Source: Gammaproteobacteria bacterium (GTDB lineage: Bacteria; Pseudomonadota; Gammaproteobacteria; Steroidobacterales; Woeseiaceae). Taken from it: DNA of 37,880 bases. The DNA lies in assembly GCA_029884455.1 (NCBI GenBank), contig JAOUHU010000028.1:1-37880 (forward strand). The letters are read 5' to 3'. Positions within the stretch are counted from its first letter, which is position 1; each line of letters begins with the position of its first letter. The notes under the pieces are model-generated. The model had not been told where the DNA came from. It saw only the letters and a list, made by a program, of their open reading frames with translations, and did not search any database. Of this stretch, positions 1 through 9,200 are shown one piece after another. Made by a program: the position numbers and the translations under genes.

Positions 1-1
1 C

Positions 2-1759
2 CTGGCGGGCAATCCGCAGGAGGCTAATGGCCTCGGCGGGCGCAGAATATACTTCGATCGCACCTCCACAGCGCTCGGTAATCTGAATACCGACCTGCTT
101 ACTGCGGCGTTACTGCAGTCCGACTACGACGTAGCAACCGCGCTCGAGGCGAGTGAGCTGATCGCTTATTCGCGCGGCCTGGACATCGATGATCTTGATG
201 GCGATGGCGTACGCAGCGAACCGCGTGACTGGATATTCGGCGACCCGTTGCACTCCCGTCCTTTGCCGCTGAACTACGGTTCTATCGGCGGCTACAGTGA
301 TCCGGACAACCCGGCTATTTATCTTGCAGTGGCGTCCAATGACGGCATGCTGCGCATGATTCGTAACACGACCGCTGGCGGCGCCGAGAGTGGCCAGGAG
401 GTGTGGGCGTTTATGCCGCGTGCGGCGATGCCGGCGCAAAAGGTATTGCGTGCCAATGGCACCGGAATGCGGCATCCCTACACAGTTGACGGCGCACCGG
501 TAGCCTTCATGCTGGACAGGAATAATGATGGCTCAATCGTATCCAGCGATGGCGACCGGGTGTATCTGTACGTCGGTATGCGTCGCGGCGGCAAAGCCTA
601 CTACGCGTTTGACGTGACCAATCCAACCGCACCCGATCTGATGTGGACGATCGACAAGTCCGGCGATTTCTCGGAGCTGGGTTATACCTTTTCCGACCCG
701 CGCGTTGGCCTGGTAGAAACGGCCTCAGGCCCAAGGCCGGCAGTCATGTTTGCCGGCGGCTACGATCTGAACAAGGATACACGTGGGTCCGTCGGTACCG
801 ACGACAGTGAAGGCAACGCGATTTACGTCGTCGATGCGGTGACCGGCCAGCTGATCTGGAAGGCGAAAAATGGCTCAGGTGGAGCCAGCGCAACGGCCTT
901 CGAGCACGCCGGCCTGGTGGACAGCATCCCGTCCGCCCTGAGCGTCGCGGACACGGATGGCGATGGCTTTACCGATCGCATAGTGGTTGGTGATACCGGC
1001 GGCAACATCTGGCGCGCGGATATCTTCGGTGACGATACCTCGAAATGGTCACTGAGTTTGCTGGCATCGGTCGGTCGTCACGCTGACTCAGGGATCGTAT
1101 CCGATCGTCGCTTTTTCCATCGTCCCGATCTCGTGCCCAGCAAGGACAGCAACGGATTGTTTGACGGCGTTGTTATCGGTTCCGGCAACCGCGCAAATCC
1201 GCTCGACAAAGGTGGTGTAACGACAAACTTCACCTACATGATCAAGGATCGCCACACTGCGCCGGGAAGCGGACTGGATACCGGACTTACTCACGCGGAC
1301 TTCGGTGATGTCACCAGCAACTGCCTGCAAACCAGCGCAGGATGCGTCGTCGACCTGGCAAACGGCTGGCGCTTGCAGCTGGAGGAGCCCGGTGAAAAAG
1401 TGCTCGCGACGGCGCTGACCCTGACCGGCAAGATATTTTTTACTACCTACCTGCCGAATTCGGGTACCGGCGCAACGGCCTGTTCGCCGTCCGAAGGCGG
1501 AGGTCGCCTGTATGCCGTTTCATTGCAGGATGCCAGGTCGGTCATAAATTACGATACCAGTGACGATAACCCTGATAATCCGGGTGAGCCGACCTCGAAG
1601 GACGACAGAAGCGTCGAATTGCAGTCCCTCGGTATTCCGGCGGAGGTAGTTTCGGTGCCACCGAACAAGATACTGCGGCCTGACCTGCAGATCGACAACG
1701 TGGATGCGACTACACGCTGGCGAACATTTTGGCACCTGCAGGAAGATGCAGATCTCTAA
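2..1759 (+). CDS. pilY1: PilY1-type pilus tip protein, C-terminal part (5' end outside window)
   Basis: The reading frame is open from the first bases of the window, so the N-terminal part lies upstream; about 585 residues are visible. They form the PilY1 C-terminal beta-propeller. Seen: GDPLHSRP followed by a NDGMLRMI strand, EVWAFMPR, an EF-hand-like acidic loop (LDRNNDGSI) directly before YLYVGMRRGGKAYYAFDV, and a second D-rich loop (DTDGDGFTDR). The second PilY1 in this window (6216-9602) carries the same blocks in the same order. Known for the family: PilY1 binds calcium through such a loop, sits at the tip of type IV pili with the minor pilins, and controls extension, retraction and adhesion. 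A pilE gene follows 14 nt downstream, so the two are probably co-transcribed. Whether this copy has a von Willebrand A domain cannot be seen. Confidence 0.9.
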   Translation: MAGNPQEANGLGGRRIYFDRTSTALGNLNTDLLTAALLQSDYDVATALEASELIAYSRGLDIDDLDGDGVRSEPRDWIFGDPLHSRPLPLNYGSIGGYSDPDNPAIYLAVASNDGMLRMIRNTTAGGAESGQEVWAFMPRAAMPAQKVLRANGTGMRHPYTVDGAPVAFMLDRNNDGSIVSSDGDRVYLYVGMRRGGKAYYAFDVTNPTAPDLMWTIDKSGDFSELGYTFSDPRVGLVETASGPRPAVMFAGGYDLNKDTRGSVGTDDSEGNAIYVVDAVTGQLIWKAKNGSGGASATAFEHAGLVDSIPSALSVADTDGDGFTDRIVVGDTGGNIWRADIFGDDTSKWSLSLLASVGRHADSGIVSDRRFFHRPDLVPSKDSNGLFDGVVIGSGNRANPLDKGGVTTNFTYMIKDRHTAPGSGLDTGLTHADFGDVTSNCLQTSAGCVVDLANGWRLQLEEPGEKVLATALTLTGKIFFTTYLPNSGTGATACSPSEGGGRLYAVSLQDARSVINYDTSDDNPDNPGEPTSKDDRSVELQSLGIPAEVVSVPPNKILRPDLQIDNVDATTRWRTFWHLQEDADL

Positions 1760-1773
1760 CCAGGAACCGGACC

Positions 1774-2211
1774 ATGCATAACAAGCAAAAAGGTGTAAGT
1801 CTGCTGGAGCTGATGATCGTAGTCGCGATCGTCGCAATTATTTCGGCATTCGCGTACCCGTCTTACATGCGCTATATCGTCAATACCAAGCGTAGCGCTG
1901 CGACTTCGGCATTATTGCAAATCGCCGACCGGCAACAGCAGTTCTTCATGGACAACAAGCGTTTTACGAACGACCTGACGGTGCTGGGCTTCGCAGCGAA
2001 TCCGCTGATTCTAAAAGACGATGGAAACAGCACGGTTGCAGGTGACCCGGATGCCGTGTATTCGGTTTCGCTGTCGAATGTCGCTGCCACGACCTACACG
2101 ATTACGGCGGCACCGCTCAATGGCCAGGGACGTGATACAGAATGCGCCAGCCTGACGCTGACCCAGGCCGGTACACGCGGCAGCAGCGCCGGCGGAGCCG
2201 ACTGCTGGTAG
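1774..2211 (+). CDS. pilE: Type IV minor pilin, PilE-like (copy 1)
   Basis: A 145-residue prepilin. The ATG at 1774 gives a short basic leader (MHNKQKG) followed by the processing site and mature start VSLLELMIVVAIVAI, with Glu at mature position 5 as prepilin peptidase and pilin assembly require. An AGGA lies 8 nt upstream (1762-1765). The hydrophobic N-terminal helix is followed by YPSYMRYIV and a globular domain with two late cysteines (DTEC and DCW at the C-terminus) that likely form the D-region disulfide. The gene follows pilY1 at 14 nt, so it probably belongs to the same transcript. It resembles the PilE at 5773-6192 (YPxY, LLxIAxxQ, terminal CW), which points to an old duplication. 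It is more likely a minor, priming pilin than the major subunit because of its PilY1 neighbour. Confidence 0.9.
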   Translation: MHNKQKGVSLLELMIVVAIVAIISAFAYPSYMRYIVNTKRSAATSALLQIADRQQQFFMDNKRFTNDLTVLGFAANPLILKDDGNSTVAGDPDAVYSVSLSNVAATTYTITAAPLNGQGRDTECASLTLTQAGTRGSSAGGADCW

Positions 2212-2224
2212 CACTATTTGTTAG

Positions 2225-2491
2225 TTAGACGGCGAGTGCCTTGACGCGCTTGTTCAGGCGGCTTTTGTGGCGCGCGGCCTTGTTCTTGTCGACGATGCCC
2301 TTGTTGATCATGCTGTCGATCACCGGCACGGCTTCTTTATAAGCTGAAATGGCGGCGTCCGTGTTGCCCGCATCACAGGCTTTGACGACATTCTTGATCT
2401 TGGTGCGCATCATGGAGCGCATGCTCATATTGGCCTTGCGGGCTTTCTCTGCCTGGCCGGCGCGTTTTTTGGCTGATTTGATATTTGCCAC
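2225..2491 (-). CDS. rpsT: 30S ribosomal protein S20
   Basis: An 88-residue, Lys/Arg/Ala-rich protein starting MANIKSAKKRAGQAEKARK and ending RLNKRVKALAV, which matches S20 along its whole length. S20 binds 16S rRNA early in assembly of the small subunit. The gene is monocistronic, divergent from murJ and convergent with the upstream pilE (13 nt between stop codons). A strong sigma-70-type promoter lies 37-65 nt upstream (see 2528-2556). rpsT divergent from murJ-ribF is a common gammaproteobacterial arrangement. Confidence 0.97.
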   Translation of the reverse strand: MANIKSAKKRAGQAEKARKANMSMRSMMRTKIKNVVKACDAGNTDAAISAYKEAVPVIDSMINKGIVDKNKAARHKSRLNKRVKALAV

Positions 2492-2527
2492 TGGTTTCTA
2501 CCGAGTCCTGCTCTCAAAGAGCCGCGT

Positions 2528-2556
2528 ATTATTCGCGGCCCGCCGCGGCTTGTCAA
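2528..2556 (-). promoter_or_regulatory. Sigma-70 promoter of rpsT with GC-rich discriminator
   Basis: On the minus strand a consensus TTGACA (-35, plus positions 2551-2556) is followed by exactly 17 bp and AATAAT (-10, 2528-2533). The -10 is bracketed by a perfect 6-bp inverted repeat (GCCGCG / CGCGGC, 2521-2526 and 2534-2539), so the base pairs just after the -10 are CGCGGC. A GC-rich discriminator is typical of stringently controlled ribosomal promoters (established knowledge); its role here is inferred. Predicted transcription start is near 2520, giving a leader of about 30 nt. Confidence 0.75.
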
Positions 2557-2632
2557 CGTAATTCGCCCGCGCTCTTGCGGGCTGGCTAAATCACTGATTT
2601 GCGACCATTTCCGGGGTAAACTCAACGCCGCT

Positions 2633-4264
2633 ATGAGCACCGAAAAAGGCCCGGACACCGAGCAAAAAAACGCAGCTGCGCCCAGGGTCTGGGCGGTTTC
2701 GGGACGCAGGCTACTGCAATCGACGTCGGTAGTCAGCGGTATGACGCTGCTGTCGCGCATTCTGGGGCTGATTCGCGACATGGTGCTGGCGCGTTACTTT
2801 GCGACTTCCATCGTCATGGACGCCTTCCTGGTCGCGAACCGAATTCCGAACATGTTGCGGCGCTTTTTTGCTGAAGGCGCATTTTCGCAGGGTTTCGTTC
2901 CGGTGATGGCGAGTTATCGTGAGCGACACAGCCACGCGGAGGCTCGTGAGTTCGTCGACGCGACTGCGGGGACCTTTGCGGTCGTCCTGTTTGTCGTCAC
3001 CCTGGCCGGGGTACTGGCGGCGCCGATTCTGGTCGCGATCGTGGCGCCGGGCTTTATTACCGGTGGCGGTGATTTCGAGCTGGCAACCATGATGTTGCGC
3101 TTTACGTTTCCCTACCTGTTTTTCGTTTCGCTGACGGCGTTCGCCGGTGGCATCCTGAATACCTACGGTCGATTTGCGGCAACTGCTTTCAGCCCGGTGC
3201 TGCTCAACGTGGCATTGATTGCCGCGGTTTACTGGTGGGCGCCCAGACTGGAGGAGCCCGGCATGGCGCTCGCCTATGCCGTCTTTGTCGCCGGCATCCT
3301 GCAGCTGCTGCTGCAACTTCCGTTTCTCATGCGCATCGGGGCGTTGCCGCGGCCGCGGTGGCAGCCCGCGCATGAAGGCGTGCGGCGCGCAATGCGCTTG
3401 ATGTTGCCAGCCATTTTCGGTTCTTCGGTCGCGCAGATTAATGTCCTGATTGGCGGCATCATTGCGTCGATGTTGGGTGTCGGCAAGATTTCCCTGCTGT
3501 ACTACTCCGATCGGTTGATGGAGTTTCCGCTCGGCTTGTTCGGTATTGCCCTGGCTACGGTGACCTTGCCCTATCTTGCCCGGCAGTTTGCCAATAACGC
3601 GGAAGATGAATTTTCCGCGACCATCGACTGGTCGATGAAGCTGGTATTTCTCATTGCCGTGCCAGCCGCGATCGGGCTGACCATGCTCGCCGAGCCACTT
3701 GTCGCGACGATTTTTTATGGTGGCAATTTCAGTTATGACGACGTACGCATGACCGCGCTGGCACTACGCGCATTTTCGGTCGGCCTGATTGGATTTTCGT
3801 TTGTCAAGATTCTCGCGCCCGCGTTTTTCGCACGCCACGATACGAAAACACCGGTGCGCATTGGCCTGATTGCGCTGGCGGCTAATTTTTTGATCAGCGT
3901 TGCGCTGGTCTGGTACCTGACCGATCGCGCCTACGAAGGCAATCACGCCGGCCTCGCGCTCGCCACATCGGTTGCGGCAATGCTGAACGCATGGATGCTG
4001 TATCGCGGCCTGCGCAAAGACAATATTGTCCGCCACTCAAAAGGCTGGGCCAGGCTGGCCTTGCAGGCGCTGGTGGCGAACCTGGTGATGATCTACGCAC
4101 TCGACCAGCTCAGCCGGCCACTCGAGTGGTGGACCGGAACCGCGACATCGCTGGACCGGGCCGGGTGGCTCGGCGTCAGCATCGTCGCGGCGGCCGGAAT
4201 ATACCTGCTGGTATTGCATGCGCTCGGGCTGCGGGTCGCGAATCTCGGCATGAGGCCCCACTAA
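2633..4264 (+). CDS. murJ: Lipid II flippase MurJ (MviN family)
   Basis: A 543-residue integral membrane protein with about 14 hydrophobic segments and the MviN/MurJ signature near the N-terminus: SGMTLLSRILGLIRD, then a segment ending NRIPNMLRRFFAEGAFSQGF. MurJ moves lipid II across the inner membrane for peptidoglycan synthesis. The positively charged residues of the early helices are present (the two Arg of SRILGLIRD and the RR of NMLRRFF). The N-terminal ~30 residues are polar. Start is the ATG at 2633. The gene is followed by ribF after 1 nt, so the two are co-transcribed, the usual order in gammaproteobacteria. Confidence 0.96.
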   Translation: MSTEKGPDTEQKNAAAPRVWAVSGRRLLQSTSVVSGMTLLSRILGLIRDMVLARYFATSIVMDAFLVANRIPNMLRRFFAEGAFSQGFVPVMASYRERHSHAEAREFVDATAGTFAVVLFVVTLAGVLAAPILVAIVAPGFITGGGDFELATMMLRFTFPYLFFVSLTAFAGGILNTYGRFAATAFSPVLLNVALIAAVYWWAPRLEEPGMALAYAVFVAGILQLLLQLPFLMRIGALPRPRWQPAHEGVRRAMRLMLPAIFGSSVAQINVLIGGIIASMLGVGKISLLYYSDRLMEFPLGLFGIALATVTLPYLARQFANNAEDEFSATIDWSMKLVFLIAVPAAIGLTMLAEPLVATIFYGGNFSYDDVRMTALALRAFSVGLIGFSFVKILAPAFFARHDTKTPVRIGLIALAANFLISVALVWYLTDRAYEGNHAGLALATSVAAMLNAWMLYRGLRKDNIVRHSKGWARLALQALVANLVMIYALDQLSRPLEWWTGTATSLDRAGWLGVSIVAAAGIYLLVLHALGLRVANLGMRPH

Positions 4265-4265
4265 G

Positions 4266-5207
4266 GTGCAGCTGGTCCGTCATCTCGACGATTTGCCGTA
4301 CCACGAGCTGCAGGATGGTACGGTCGTTTCAATTGGCGCCTACGATGGCCTGCACCTCGGCCATCAGCAATTGCTGGCGAGCGTGCGCAAAGCCTCGAAC
4401 AAAACCGGTTTGCCCTCCGTGATCATGAGTTTTGAGCCAATGCCGCGCGAATTTTTTGCGCCGCAGCGGCCGACAGCGCGGCTGATGCGTTTCCGGGAAA
4501 AATTCGAGGCACTCGCGCAGCAGGATATCGACTATTTCTACTGCCCACGCTTCGACGCGAATATGCGCGATATTTCAGCGCCTGACTTCATTCGCCGTAT
4601 CCTGGTGCATGGGCTCGGCGCGCGGCATATCGTTGTTGGCGATGATTTTCGATTCGCACGGCGGCGTGAAGGTCATGTGGAGCAACTACAGATGGCAGGT
4701 CGTGCGCTTGAGTTTGATGTCGAACAATTGCCCAGTGTCATTGTCGACGGTGTTCGGGTCAGTAGCACTGCAATTCGGAACGCGCTGTGGCTGGGGGACA
4801 TGCAGACGGCGCGCACCTTGCTGGGTCGCTACTATTGCATGTCCGGTACGGTAATTCGGGGCGAGAAAGTTGGGCGCACGCTCGGATTTCCAACAGCGAA
4901 TGTTGACCTGCGTCGCCGCCAAAGCCCGGTAATGGGAATATTCGCGGTGCGCGTGCGCGGTCTTGGGGCGAGCGCGCTGCATGCAGTCGCGAGCGTTGGT
5001 ACGCGACCCACATTCAATGGTGTGAAGCCGTTACTCGAGGTACACATTTTCGATTTTGACGAAGAAATCTATGGTGCCTACATTCACATTGAATTTATTT
5101 CGCGGCTGCGCAGCGAGATCAAGTACGATGACATCGAGGAACTGGTTGCGCAAATGCATCGCGATGCCGACAATGCGCGGTCCATATTGGCAACAACAGC
5201 AGCGTGA
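4266..5207 (+). CDS. ribF: Bifunctional riboflavin kinase / FAD synthetase
   Basis: A 313-residue protein that makes FMN from riboflavin and FAD from FMN. The N-terminal nucleotidyltransferase domain shows the HxGH-type motif (GLHLGHQQLL, about residues 29-38), GDDFRFARRREG, and the RVSSTAIRNAL block. The C-terminal flavokinase domain starts with the GRTLGFPTANVDL motif and ends in a DDIEELVAQM helix. The start is a GTG one nucleotide after the murJ stop, so translation is probably coupled. The ileS gene that often follows ribF is missing; lspA starts 12 nt after the stop. Confidence 0.96.
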   Translation: MQLVRHLDDLPYHELQDGTVVSIGAYDGLHLGHQQLLASVRKASNKTGLPSVIMSFEPMPREFFAPQRPTARLMRFREKFEALAQQDIDYFYCPRFDANMRDISAPDFIRRILVHGLGARHIVVGDDFRFARRREGHVEQLQMAGRALEFDVEQLPSVIVDGVRVSSTAIRNALWLGDMQTARTLLGRYYCMSGTVIRGEKVGRTLGFPTANVDLRRRQSPVMGIFAVRVRGLGASALHAVASVGTRPTFNGVKPLLEVHIFDFDEEIYGAYIHIEFISRLRSEIKYDDIEELVAQMHRDADNARSILATTAA

Positions 5208-5219
5208 AAGGAGCGGCAA

Positions 5220-5720
5220 TTGTCAGCACAAGCAAATAGCGGGACGCAACGCTTCATTGCCTGTTGCAGTGTCGCACTCCTGGTGGTCGTGGTGGACCAG
5301 GTCACCAAGTGGGCGATTATCGAATGGCTGCCGTTATATGACAGGGTGCCGATCAACTCTTTTCTGAATCTCATACATCAGCGCAACACTGGCGCTGCGT
5401 TCAGCTTTCTGGCCGATCAGTCCGGCTGGCAACGCTGGTTTTTTGTACTGCTTGCCAGTACAGTGAGCGTTGTCATTACTGGTTGGTTGTGGCGAATTCG
5501 GCGCGAGGGTCCGTTGTTGCTGGCGGCGGGACTATCGCTGGTGCTTGGCGGCGCCATAGGCAACCTGATCGATCGCGCCTCGCTCGGCTACGTCACGGAC
5601 TTTATCCAGGTCTGGTTCGGCAGCTGGCCGTTCCCGACTTTCAATATTGCCGATTCGGCCATTTCGGTGGGCGCGGCGCTGTTACTGGTTGATGCGATCC
5701 TGCTGAGCAAAAGAAAATAA
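5220..5720 (+). CDS. lspA: Lipoprotein signal peptidase (signal peptidase II)
   Basis: A 166-residue inner-membrane aspartic protease that cleaves prolipoprotein signal peptides. Four hydrophobic segments are visible. The two catalytic aspartates sit in GGAIGNLIDR and FNIADSAISVG, and the conserved NTGAAFSFL loop is present. The start is a TTG at 5220; a strong Shine-Dalgarno (AAGGAG, 5208-5213) lies 6 nt before it and overlaps the ribF stop region, which decides the choice. Last gene of the murJ-ribF-lspA unit; a perfect palindrome follows immediately. Confidence 0.96.
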   Translation: MSAQANSGTQRFIACCSVALLVVVVDQVTKWAIIEWLPLYDRVPINSFLNLIHQRNTGAAFSFLADQSGWQRWFFVLLASTVSVVITGWLWRIRREGPLLLAAGLSLVLGGAIGNLIDRASLGYVTDFIQVWFGSWPFPTFNIADSAISVGAALLLVDAILLSKRK

Positions 5721-5723
5721 GAA

Positions 5724-5753
5724 GGGGTCAGAGCCCTTTAGGGCTCTGACCCC
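5724..5753. repeat. Perfect palindrome between convergent genes (REP-like / bidirectional terminator)
   Basis: GGGGTCAGAGCCC (5724-5736) and its exact reverse complement (5741-5753) are separated by TTTA, giving a 13-bp perfect stem (14 if the outer loop T-A pairs). It lies 3 nt after the lspA stop and 19 nt before the stop of the convergent pilE, so it can end transcription from both sides. On the minus strand it is followed by a T-rich tract (TTCTTATTTTC); on the plus strand no U-run follows. From memory, GGGGTCAGAG-type palindromes recur in many proteobacterial genomes as REP-like elements linked to REP-associated tyrosine transposases. That identity is inference; no second copy was found in this window. 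Confidence 0.7.
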
Positions 5754-5772
5754 GTTAGCTATGCCGATTGAT

Positions 5773-6192
5773 CTAGCGCTGATCCGTCCAGCAGTTCGCA
5801 ATACTGCCAGTTGAGGTCTTGTTGCCGCGACCATCGATGGTGAACGTTGTGCACCGCGCCGCTTCGCTGCCACCGAGCAGATTGGTCGCCACCGCGGTGA
5901 AGTTACTGGCGTCGTTGGCGACCACCGTCACTGAATACGAACCACTGTCCGTAACCATCGGGTCCGCAGGGTAGTTCAGCTGCGCCAGGGTACCGTAGCT
6001 ATTCGCGTTGAGGTAAAAGCGTTCCTGGTTGTTGGCAATTTCCAGCAACAGTGCTTTTGCCTCGGTGCGCTTTGCCCTGGCGGCAAACTCGCGGTAGTTC
6101 GGGTACGCAACCGCCGTAAGGATGCCGAGGATAACGACGACGATCATCAGCTCCATCAGCGTTACGCCGCGCATGTGTTTGAACGTTTTCAT
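5773..6192 (-). CDS. pilE: Type IV minor pilin, PilE-like (copy 2)
   Basis: A 139-residue prepilin. The chosen ATG at 6192 has an AGGAC a few nucleotides upstream and gives the leader MKTFKHMRG, cleaved before VTLMELMIVVVILGI with Glu at mature position 5. An in-frame ATG at 6216 overlaps the pilY1 stop (TAATG) but would lengthen the leader without a better ribosome site. Downstream are YPNYREFAARAKR and a globular domain with two cysteines (AARC and the terminal NCW), like copy 1 at 1774-2211. Last gene of the minor-pilin operon, 23 nt after pilY1. A priming or tip-complex pilin is the likely role. Confidence 0.92.
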   Translation of the reverse strand: MKTFKHMRGVTLMELMIVVVILGILTAVAYPNYREFAARAKRTEAKALLLEIANNQERFYLNANSYGTLAQLNYPADPMVTDSGSYSVTVVANDASNFTAVATNLLGGSEAARCTTFTIDGRGNKTSTGSIANCWTDQR

Positions 6193-6215
6193 GGTCCTGT
6201 CCTGTCGGCGGCGCA

Positions 6216-9200
6216 TTATTCAATACCGTCCTGCGTCCACAAGGTGCGCACTGGGAAAGGATCGAACCCTGGGTCGAAGCACTCGACGCCCACACAGCCG
6301 AGCGGCGGCTGGTTGCAGTCCGTACCGGTGCAACTGTCGTCCGGGCTCGGGAACAGGATCGTCGGTGTCGGTGCAATACCGCCCTGTTGCAGGGTAGTGC
6401 GGCGCTCGTCATCGGCCAGCGCCGGGTTCAGTGTATCGATGTTTGGCACAATCGGATCGCCATTCACCGCGCTCATGCGATACAGGAAGTTGGTTCCCTT
6501 GCCTGCGGAGCAGGTGGCAGCGGCATTCGAATCCGGCGTAAAGGCGACGAAGAAAATCTCGTCGTTGAACGTCAGTGAGTCCGCCAACACCTTTTCATTG
6601 AACGGCAGCGTAAACTTCCAGCCGTCGTCATTGGAGGTGATGACGGTCTGAGTTGTACCGCTGACCTCCACCAGGTCCGCGTCCGTAATTATCGTCTGCG
6701 TATCGTAGCTGAGCTGGCTCAGCTGGTTGAAGACGTTCTTGTCGCGAATCGAGAAGAAACGATCCGAGGCAGACAAGTCGAACGGGTGGGCACGATAGCC
6801 TGAGCCAACGCTAACCGCGATATAGCGACGCTGTTGCAGATCATCGGTTATCAGGGAAACGTCGGGCGCATTGTAGAAGCGTCGCGTGTCGGCCGCGGTC
6901 GGCGTAGCCAGTCCCTCGGCACCGAGCTGGGCAATGACGCCGCCCGCAACCAGGGTGGCTGGCGCGTTGCCGTTGGTGATATCGAAACGCCATACCTGGC
7001 CGCCAAGGTCGGTAGCGTACATGCGATCAGCGAGGCCGTCGCCGCTGAGGTCGATAACGCGCACCTCGTTCGGGATGGCACGATCCATTTCGCGGCCCGG
7101 TTCATCGAGTCGCAGGTCCGCACCGCTGTCCATACCCGCGCGCCACAATTGCGTGCCGGACACGAGATCGACGATGTAAACGCCCGCACCTACAGCGTCA
7201 GGAACCGACGGGTGCGTTTCGGTATCGTGCACGGTATCGTAGCCGCCACCAAAGACCAGTACGGCTTTGTCGCTGTTCTGCGTGACTGAAGCAATATCCA
7301 TGCGGGCCACAACGGGCGTGGACCAGGATTCGCCCGCTTCCGGGAAATTGGCGGTCCACATCAGCGATGGCGCGGTCTTGTTGGTGACGTCCATCGCATA
7401 GTAGGTATCGCCGCCACGGCGCATGCCGAACACGATGTAGACAAAGTCGCCGTCCGCCTGCTCGATAACACCGTCGCGATCGACATCCTTGACGACCGGC
7501 ACAATGTTGCCATCGAGTCCATATTGCTTGTATTTGGAGCCCGGGTCGAAGTACAGGCGGGTCAGGTTGCCAAGCAATTCCCGCGGTATGAATGACCAGA
7601 GCTCGGTGCCATCGGCGCCATTGATCGCATGCAGGTAGCCGTCGTTGGTGGCCGTGTACACGACGACGTCCGGACTTGCGGAAGTGCCGCCATAGACAAT
7701 AGCGGCGGGCTGCGAGTGCAGCGGATCGCCCATTGCATAGCGTACGAGCGTACCGGGGTTGACATCTTCGTCACGCACATCCGCACCACGTGCCCAGGCC
7801 AGCAAAACGGCCAGCGTCGGTTCGCCGGCGGCACCGGTCAGCCCGAAGTCCGCATCCAGCAGGCTTAAATTGCCCGGGTGAATGAGATTGTTCGCGGCCG
7901 TGATGCTGCCAACGTTGTAATTGCTGTAAATATTGCGCAATGCCGGCGTCGGCAATTTGCTTGCGGCACCGCCAAGGCGGACGTCATTGCCGTCGGCGCC
8001 GCCCACCGTCCAGATACTGTGCGCGGTGTCGAGGAAGAAGCCGGTCGCCGGATCGACGGCATCGTTGTCGTTGAGGTCAACGATGGTGCGATTCTGGATA
8101 CGGTATTTTTTCAAATTACCCGGCCAGTGCACTTTCGACTTGGCACCGAAGGTGGTGATGTAAAGGTCGTTCAGATTCTGCGTGCGGTTGAAGGTATTCA
8201 CGGAAACCGCCGGCGCCGAGAACGACAAGGTGCGGTCGTTGATGTTGGCGATGATGTCGAGCAGGGTCCGGGTCAGTGATTCCACGTCCCGGGCGACGAA
8301 CGCCTGGCCGCCCGAGTTCAGCGCGGTTTCCTCGAGAATCGGAATATCGGACGCGTCGTCACCAAAGCCAATCGTATGCGTTGTCACCAGCTGGTTGCCC
8401 GGCGTCGTTGCGTCGAGGTCGTACTGTGAGAGGTATTCGGCGACATCATCGAGGCAGCGGCCACCGCCTGAGAGCGCGGCGCCGTCGCAACCCACATAGC
8501 CGAGTACACTCGCGACATTTGGCAGGTTCGCGATCAGCCCCGGCGTGTCAAAGTCCTCGACCGGCGCACCGTCGGTGAGCAGTACGTTGTAATTCTTGGC
8601 ACAGACGTCCCAGTCCGGTTGCTCGTAGACCATGGGATTTGTCGACGCCAGCGCCTTGGGATCCGTCAGTGCGGTATATGTCGTGGTGCCGTAATGGGCC
8701 GGCATGCCGCGCCAGAACAGCGCCGACTCGTACATGACCTCGGACAAGGGCGTGCGGCCGCTTGCCGGCAAGGAGTTGATGGCATTGATTACAGTCTGGC
8801 GATTCGCGTCCAGGTCAGTGATATCAAGAATGACCGGACCACCATTGTCGCCCTGGAAGCGCATCAGGCCGACATTGAGGTTGTTGACCGAGCTCAGCAC
8901 CTTGGTCGCCACCGCCTTCATGATGGCGTTGCGCGACATGACTACCGTAGCCGGGGAGTTCTTCCAGTTCAGGTAGTTGCCATCGTAAAACGTGTAGCTC
9001 AGGTTTCGTGGCGCGCTGCCCCACGCGAGTTCTGATTCCGGGTCATTGGTAAACGGATCGGCAAGATTGGTGCCGGCTGCCGCCCACAAGTACCCGGCAC
9101 GTCCATCACCATGCGTTCCCGAATCGGCCTGGCATTCGACCGGCTGGGTGTGGTAGCCGGATGCCAGGTATTGCCAACGCGCCTGGCCGACTGTCATGCC

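Noticed and set aside
2599..2622. TTGCGA / TAAACT as murJ promoter
   Set aside because: The spacer is only 12 bp, and the -10 would end 10 nt before the start codon.
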